A stretch of 12,300 nt of DNA from JAITWN01 sp964546765 (GTDB taxonomy: Bacteria; Pseudomonadota; Gammaproteobacteria; SZUA-140), in the NCBI GenBank assembly GCA_964546765.1, contig CAZJKV010000059.1:1-12300 (forward strand), given 5' to 3'. Of this stretch, positions 7,894 through 12,300 are shown piece by piece; position 1 is the first letter of the stretch; each line of letters opens with the position of its first letter. Below the pieces are notes generated by a model, which saw only the letters and a program-made list of their open reading frames with translations, was not told the DNA's origin and did no database searches. The translations under genes were made by a program, and so were the position numbers.

Positions 7894-9588
7894 CTAAACC
7901 AGGATCATCTCGTTGAGCCCGGCGCCGGCCGGGATCATCGGATACACGTTCTCGTTCTGGTCGGTGATGAAGTCCATGAACACGACCCGATCGCGGATCT
8001 TCATCGCCTCCTCCAGTGCGGCCGTCACGTCGGCCGGCTTGTCGATATAAATGCCGACATGTCCGTACGCCTCGGCAAGTTTGACGAAATCGGGCAACGC
8101 GTCCATGTAGGACATCGCATAACGTCCCTGGTAGAAGAACTCCTGCCATTGCCGGACCATGCCGAGGTAGCGGTTGTTCAGATTGACTATCTTTACCGGC
8201 AGTCGGTACTGCAGGCAGGTCGACAGCTCCTGTATGCACATCTGTATGCTGCCCTCGCCGGTAACGCAGGCGACGGTTGCGTCCGGAAATGCGAGCTGCA
8301 CGCCCATCGCGGCCGGCAATCCGAACCCCATTGTGCCGAGACCGCCGGAGTTGATCCAGCGCCGGGGCTTGTCGAACTTGTAGAATTGCGCGGCCCACAT
8401 CTGGTGCTGGCCTACGTCCGAAGTCACGTAGGCGTCGCCGCGCGTGACACGATAGAGTTCCTCGAGTACATACTGGGGCTTGATGATGTCGGCGCCCTGT
8501 TCGTAGCGCAGGCAATTGGTCGCGCGCCATTCATCGATCTGTTTCCACCACTTCGCGAGCCCCTCCGCGTCCGGCTTGAGACCTTCGTCGCGGATCACCT
8601 GGAGCATCTCCTGCAGGACATTACTGACCGAACCGACGATCGGCACATCGACCTTGACGTTCTTCGAGATCGACGCGGGGTCGATGTCGACATGGATGAT
8701 CTTCGCAGTCGGGCAAAACTTCTCGATGTTGCCTGTGACGCGGTCGTCGAAACGGGCCCCGATCGCGACCAGCACGTCGCAACCGTGCATTGCCATGTTG
8801 GCCTCGTAGGTACCGTGCATGCCGAGCATGCCGACGAACTGACTGTCGGTCGCCGGGTAGGCGCCAAGCCCCATCAAAGTGTTCGTGATCGGGAAACCCA
8901 TCAGGCGAACCAGTTCGGTCAACTGCTCCGAGGCATTGCCCAGCACGACGCCACCGCCAGTGTAGACCATCGGCCGCCCGGCAGACGCCATCAGTTTCAC
9001 CGCGCGCCGGATCTGGCCGCTATGCCCCTTGACCACCGGATTGTAGGAACGGAGGCTGACGGACTCCGGCCAAACATAATTGGTTCGATGGGCGGTCACG
9101 TCCTTCGGGATGTCGACGACGACCGGGCCGGGCCGTCCGGTCGTCGCGATGTAGAAGGCCTTCTTCAGCGTGATCGCGAGATCATCGACGTGCTTGACCA
9201 GGAAGTTGTGCTTGACGCACGGGCGCGTGATGCCGACCGAATCGCACTCCTGAAACGCGTCGTTACCGATCAGGTGAGTCGGCACCTGGCCGGTCAGCAC
9301 GACCAGCGGGATCGAATCCATGTAGGCAGTCGCAATCCCGGTGACCGCATTGGTCGCCCCGGGGCCTGAGGTCACCAGCGCGACGCCGGGCTTTCCGGTC
9401 GCGCGTGCGTAGCCGTCGGCGGCATGGGTCGCCCCCTGCTCGTGGCGGACCAGGATGTGCTCGACCTCTTCCTGCTTGTACAATTCGTCGTAGATATGCA
9501 GCACCGCGCCGCCCGGATAACCGAAGACGTGCTTGACGCCCTCGTCCCGCAGGAAACGCACCACGATTTCCGCACCTGTCAGTTCCAC
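7894..9588 (-). CDS. ilvB: Acetolactate synthase large (catalytic) subunit
   Basis: 564 residues from GTG 9588. A ThDP- and FAD-dependent enzyme that condenses two pyruvates, or pyruvate with 2-ketobutyrate, the first common step of valine/leucine/isoleucine synthesis. It aligns throughout with E. coli IlvI: GVKHVFGYPGGAVL, the catalytic Glu in RHEQGATHAADG (Glu50), SGPGATNAVTGIATAYMDS, MLGMHGTYEAN, and a ThDP motif GEGSIQ (444-449) ending at NN (471-472). The herbicide-site Trp lies in MVRQWQ (Trp481). The first ThDP acidic residue is Glu rather than the common Asp. The frame is open to a GTG at 9660, but the extra 24 residues are Arg-rich and unmatched, and overlap the probable promoter; GTG 9588 gives VELTGAE, aligning with E. 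coli MLSGAE, and has AGGGG nine bases upstream. It is the first gene of ilvB-ilvN-ilvC. Confidence 0.95.
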   Translation of the reverse strand: MELTGAEIVVRFLRDEGVKHVFGYPGGAVLHIYDELYKQEEVEHILVRHEQGATHAADGYARATGKPGVALVTSGPGATNAVTGIATAYMDSIPLVVLTGQVPTHLIGNDAFQECDSVGITRPCVKHNFLVKHVDDLAITLKKAFYIATTGRPGPVVVDIPKDVTAHRTNYVWPESVSLRSYNPVVKGHSGQIRRAVKLMASAGRPMVYTGGGVVLGNASEQLTELVRLMGFPITNTLMGLGAYPATDSQFVGMLGMHGTYEANMAMHGCDVLVAIGARFDDRVTGNIEKFCPTAKIIHVDIDPASISKNVKVDVPIVGSVSNVLQEMLQVIRDEGLKPDAEGLAKWWKQIDEWRATNCLRYEQGADIIKPQYVLEELYRVTRGDAYVTSDVGQHQMWAAQFYKFDKPRRWINSGGLGTMGFGLPAAMGVQLAFPDATVACVTGEGSIQMCIQELSTCLQYRLPVKIVNLNNRYLGMVRQWQEFFYQGRYAMSYMDALPDFVKLAEAYGHVGIYIDKPADVTAALEEAMKIRDRVVFMDFITDQNENVYPMIPAGAGLNEMILV

Positions 9589-9777
9589 GCCACCCAGCCC
9601 CTGTTCAGCGCAACGCCCCGCCCGCCGCGCGGATGGTCGCTGTATTCGAAGGAAACGCACATTGTAATAATTTTATGTCGCGAAAGATAGGGGAAGCGAC
9701 TGAAAGCTGTGGAGATTCTCTCGACAGACTGTTACGCGCGGCCAGCGGGAAGCAGGGTCACCGGGTGCGCGCGGCAC
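9589..9777 (-). promoter_or_regulatory. Intergenic region with probable ilvB promoter
   Basis: This 189-base gap separates the hydrolase-like gene from ilvB. It contains an A/T-rich patch at 9661-9676, conspicuous in a GC-rich region, which includes TACAAT (9666-9661), a one-mismatch -10 box. No good -35 box lies 16-18 bases upstream (TATCTT is the best). Transcription would then begin near 9654, upstream of GTG 9588 and downstream of the alternative GTG 9660. I found no Leu/Val/Ile-rich leader peptide here, unlike at leuA, and no hairpin with a T-run for the preceding gene. A 27-codon ORF from ATG 9662 overlaps the ilvB start but has no regulatory codons. Confidence 0.35.
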
Positions 9778-10479
9778 TCAGCGGCCGGACAGAAATACGC
9801 GGGTCGCCTCCAGGGCCTCTTCGGTGATCTGCGCTGTCTTCCGGTCGCTGCGCAGGTGTACCGGGCTGCGATCGACCGGGTGTGTGAAGACGGTGGCCGG
9901 CAGCCACAGCAGTGACTCCGTCAACCCGAGCGTCGCCGGATCGGGATAGAGCGCGAGCGCCGCGACCTGCCCGGACGTGCGCCCCACGAGTTCGAGCGCC
10001 GGCCTGATCCCCTTGCCCCAGGCCGACACCGCTATGCGGTCCTGGCGCTGGCCGAGGAAGCGCAGCGCGGCGTCGAGATTCGCCTCGATCCATACCGGAT
10101 CGATCTGGCGCCAGACAAAATCCGCCATCGCCTCCTTCTGCACCTCGCGGCCGTCGTAGAGATCGACCGCGAGCACCCGGTATCCCTGGCCGGCGAGACT
10201 GTCGGCCCAGGCCGTTACATGCCGGTTGATGCCCCAGCGGTCATGGATCAGCAGCACGCCGGTATCAGCGTCTTCCGGTCCGTTCACATAGGCGATGAAG
10301 CTCGTGCCGTGCGCGGTGCCGATGCGGATCGTCCGGCCGTCTCCGGGCAGGGGTCCGGCCTTGTTCAGCCAGGGCCTGTCGGCCCAGTCGCGGGCCGATA
10401 CGGACGAGGCCGCAGCCGACAGCAGCAACAGCGCGATCAGCGCGTAACCGTATTGTCGAAACCGGACGAAACCAGTCAT
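9778..10479 (-). CDS. Exported dienelactone-hydrolase-like protein, catalytic residues apparently lost
   Basis: 233 residues. Residues 1-29 are a typical signal peptide: basic start, hydrophobic core ALIALLLLSAAA, and a SVSA cleavage site before Arg30; the mature protein should be periplasmic. The body resembles the dienelactone hydrolase family of alpha/beta hydrolases, especially VLLIHDRWGINRHVTAWADS (75-94) and GYRVLAVDLYDGR (99-111), which correspond to HEIFGLNPHI..VADRLA and GY.VLAPDLY. The nucleophile elbow, normally GxCxGG or GxSxGG, reads AWGKG (153-157) with Gly155 at the nucleophile position. No His follows in a suitable C-terminal place, as the last 30 residues contain none. It is therefore probably not a hydrolase; a binding role is possible but unsupported. 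It follows the ABC permease by 54 bases on the same strand. The family call is moderate and no specific function can be given. Confidence 0.75.
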   Translation of the reverse strand: MTGFVRFRQYGYALIALLLLSAAASSVSARDWADRPWLNKAGPLPGDGRTIRIGTAHGTSFIAYVNGPEDADTGVLLIHDRWGINRHVTAWADSLAGQGYRVLAVDLYDGREVQKEAMADFVWRQIDPVWIEANLDAALRFLGQRQDRIAVSAWGKGIRPALELVGRTSGQVAALALYPDPATLGLTESLLWLPATVFTHPVDRSPVHLRSDRKTAQITEEALEATRVFLSGR

Positions 10480-10533
10480 GAGGGCTAGTTTAATCCAGCC
10501 CGGCGCTTTCGTCTAAAGGAAATCGCCACCGAA

Positions 10534-12300
10534 CTACAAGGCCTCCCTCAGCGACCTGATCGGTGGAGAACTCAGGATGAATCGCGTCCCCAGCACCCCG
10601 GCGGCGCCGACGCCGACCACCCCGACGAGCAGGCCGATCAGCCACAAGCCGGGGCTCGGCGAATACTCGAGCGCGAACACCCGGGTCGAAAGCAGCCAGC
10701 CGAGCAGGCTTGCGGTCGTCGCGGCGACCAGGCCCGCCAGCAGGCCGAGAGTCGCGAACTCCGCCGCGAGGCCGCGCATGAGTTGCGTCCGGGACGCACC
10801 CAGCGTCCGCAACAGCACCGTCTCGCGGATGCGTTCGTCGAGCGTCGCGTATACCGCCGCATACATGACCAGCAGGCCGGAGACCAGCGTGAACAGAAAA
10901 ACGTACTCTACCGCGCTCGCGACCCGATCCATGATCAGTCGCACCTGGTCCATGATCGCCGCGATATCGATGACGGTGATGTTCGGAAATGCACGCACCA
11001 GTTCGTTCAGGACAGCATGCCGCGAGGGTGGCACATGAATGCTGCTGATGTACTGCGCCGGCGCATCATCGAAGACGCCGGGTGGCGCCAGCACAAAGAA
11101 ATTCGCACGGAAGCTGTCCCATTCGACCTCGCGCAGGCTCGTGACCTCGACCTCGGTTTCGTTGCCGCCGATGTCGAAGACCAGGCGGTCGCCCATCCGG
11201 ATTCCGAGCGTATCGGCCAGCCCCTTTTCAACCGACACGATCGCATCGCCATGCTGCTCGCCGGTCCACCATTGTCCGGCGACGAGACGATTGTCGTCCT
11301 GCATCCGCTCCGCCCACGACAGGTTGAACTCGCGCCTCGCCAGGCGCCGTGCGCGATCATCGGCGTAATCCTCGGGATCGATGCGCGTGGCGCCGATCGC
11401 GACCAGCCGGCCGCGCACCATCGGATATATCTCGGGAATCCGGTCCTGGCGTGCCGCAAAGAAACGTTCGAGGTCACCGACCTGGTCCGGCTGGATATTT
11501 ATCAGGAAACGGTTCGGCGCGTCCGCCGGCAGGCTGCTCTCCCAGGCGTCGATAATGTCGCCGCGCACCACGAGCAGCAACAGCAATACCGTGATGCCGA
11601 GTCCGAATGCCATGACCTGGATCACCGCGGTCCCCGAGCGCTGCGTCAGACTGAGCAGGCTGAATCGCCAGCGCGCACCGAGCACGGGACGCAGGCGACG
11701 CAGCAGCATGATCATGCCCCAGGTGACCAGCGACAGTGCGCCGAGAGCGCCGGCGGCGCCGATCAGGATCGTGAAGGCGAGACGCGGATCCCCTGTGTGC
11801 CACAGTATCAGCACCGTCATCGCGGCCACGCCTCCTGCATAGACAAACATGCCGGCGCCCGAGACGCCGCCGAGTTCACGTCGCAGCACCCGTAGCGCCG
11901 GCACGTTTTTCAGGTGCAGCAGCGGCGGCAGGGCGAAACCGAGCAGCGTGATCAGCGCGGTCATCAGCCCCAGAACGACCGGCCGGAACGACGGCGGCGG
12001 CAGCGACATGCGCACCATCTCCCCGAGCACCCGCTCGAGCCCGAACTGCGCGAGCCAGCCGAGCGCGCAGCCGACGGCCGCGGAAAGCAGGCCGAGCCAC
12101 AGCAACTGCAGCGCAAAGAGTCGCAGGATCTGCCATTGACGCGCGCCAAGACAGCGCATCACCGCGCAACCGTCGAGATGCCGCGCCATGTAACGCCGCG
12201 TCGACATCGCGACCGCGACGCCGGCGAGCAGCACGCTGACCAGCGCCGCCAGCCCGAGAAAGCTGCGCGCTCGCGTTAGCGCCTCGCGCACCTGCGGCTG
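10534..12300 (-). CDS. FtsX-like ABC transporter permease (YbbP family), N-terminus cut by window edge
   Basis: Open to the right edge (codons run in frame to 12300); the 588 visible residues end at TAG 10536-10534. E. coli YbbP is about 800 residues, so roughly 200-250 N-terminal residues lie outside. Nine hydrophobic segments are visible: three near the start, three more up to a long LLLLLVV segment, then a soluble, presumably periplasmic, domain of about 190 residues rich in D, R and E, then three at the C-terminus. Two FtsX domains are recognisable, each with the short basic helix that docks on the ATPase: AVMRCLGARQWQILRLFALQ and VLLRTLGASRTQLMRGLAAE. Such permeases pair with a LolD/YbbA-like ATPase and usually act on lipoproteins, lipids or the envelope rather than ordinary import. 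The partner gene would be expected to the right of the window. The substrate is unknown. Confidence 0.88.
   Translation of the reverse strand, partial: QPQVREALTRARSFLGLAALVSVLLAGVAVAMSTRRYMARHLDGCAVMRCLGARQWQILRLFALQLLWLGLLSAAVGCALGWLAQFGLERVLGEMVRMSLPPPSFRPVVLGLMTALITLLGFALPPLLHLKNVPALRVLRRELGGVSGAGMFVYAGGVAAMTVLILWHTGDPRLAFTILIGAAGALGALSLVTWGMIMLLRRLRPVLGARWRFSLLSLTQRSGTAVIQVMAFGLGITVLLLLLVVRGDIIDAWESSLPADAPNRFLINIQPDQVGDLERFFAARQDRIPEIYPMVRGRLVAIGATRIDPEDYADDRARRLARREFNLSWAERMQDDNRLVAGQWWTGEQHGDAIVSVEKGLADTLGIRMGDRLVFDIGGNETEVEVTSLREVEWDSFRANFFVLAPPGVFDDAPAQYISSIHVPPSRHAVLNELVRAFPNITVIDIAAIMDQVRLIMDRVASAVEYVFLFTLVSGLLVMYAAVYATLDERIRETVLLRTLGASRTQLMRGLAAEFATLGLLAGLVAATTASLLGWLLSTRVFALEYSPSPGLWLIGLLVGVVGVGAAGVLGTRFILSSPPIRSLREAL

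Noticed and set aside
7888..9369. Long + strand open frame (493 codons) antisense to ilvB
   Set aside because: It is the shadow of a firmly identified gene; the translation is His/Asp/Arg-rich with no family features and no ribosome binding site.
9579..9662. 27-codon ORF from ATG 9662 overlapping the ilvB start, considered as an ilv leader peptide
   Set aside because: It has almost no Leu, Ile or Val clustering, no ribosome binding site, and its ATG overlaps the probable -10 box.
9720..9777. GC-rich inverted repeats after the hydrolase-like gene, considered as a terminator
   Set aside because: The arms are low-complexity GCGCGC runs with no T-tract on either strand.
10783..11895. Long + strand open frame antisense to the ABC permease
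   Set aside because: The permease strand has clear membrane segments and FtsX motifs; the opposite translation is Gln/His/Arg-rich and low in hydrophobic residues.

Overview
The window is a compact, GC-rich chromosomal segment that looks like a deep-branching gammaproteobacterium (Chromatiales- or Acidiferrobacterales-like). This is an inference from three things: the IlvB, IlvN and EttA proteins read like the E. coli IlvI, IlvH and EttA sequences; the gene order ilvB-ilvN-ilvC-psd-pssA-leuA is one I know from beta- and gammaproteobacteria; and the codon use is strongly G/C-ending. I see no insertion sequence, prophage, tRNA, rRNA or CRISPR. It is mainly a housekeeping region, and no stretch longer than about 265 bases lacks a protein gene.

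Layout. On the + strand, positions 3-170 are the tail of a CoA-binding (YccU-like) protein, followed by ettA (207-1880), the translational throttle ABC-F ATPase. Everything else is on the - strand. Reading from right to left: an FtsX/YbbP-type ABC permease cut by the window edge; an exported dienelactone-hydrolase-like protein that appears to lack its catalytic residues; ilvB, ilvN and ilvC (branched-chain amino acid synthesis); psd and pssA (phosphatidylethanolamine synthesis genes that overlap by ATGA); a 263-base leader region; leuA; a family 4 uracil-DNA glycosylase; and rimI. The last gene runs tail-to-tail into ettA with a 23-base overlap.

How the genes work together. IlvB/IlvN and IlvC carry out the first steps of valine, isoleucine and leucine synthesis, and LeuA diverts 2-ketoisovalerate to leucine. 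PssA makes phosphatidylserine, which a working Psd would decarboxylate. The Psd here has lost both the serine that becomes the pyruvoyl cofactor and the key histidine, so it is probably not a decarboxylase.

The most notable structure is the leuA leader. A near-consensus sigma-70 promoter is followed, with almost no 5' UTR, by a 33-codon peptide ending in clustered Val and Leu codons. After it come mutually exclusive RNA pairings that fit a classical leucine attenuator. It appears to be a separate control point inside the ilv-psd-pssA-leuA cluster.
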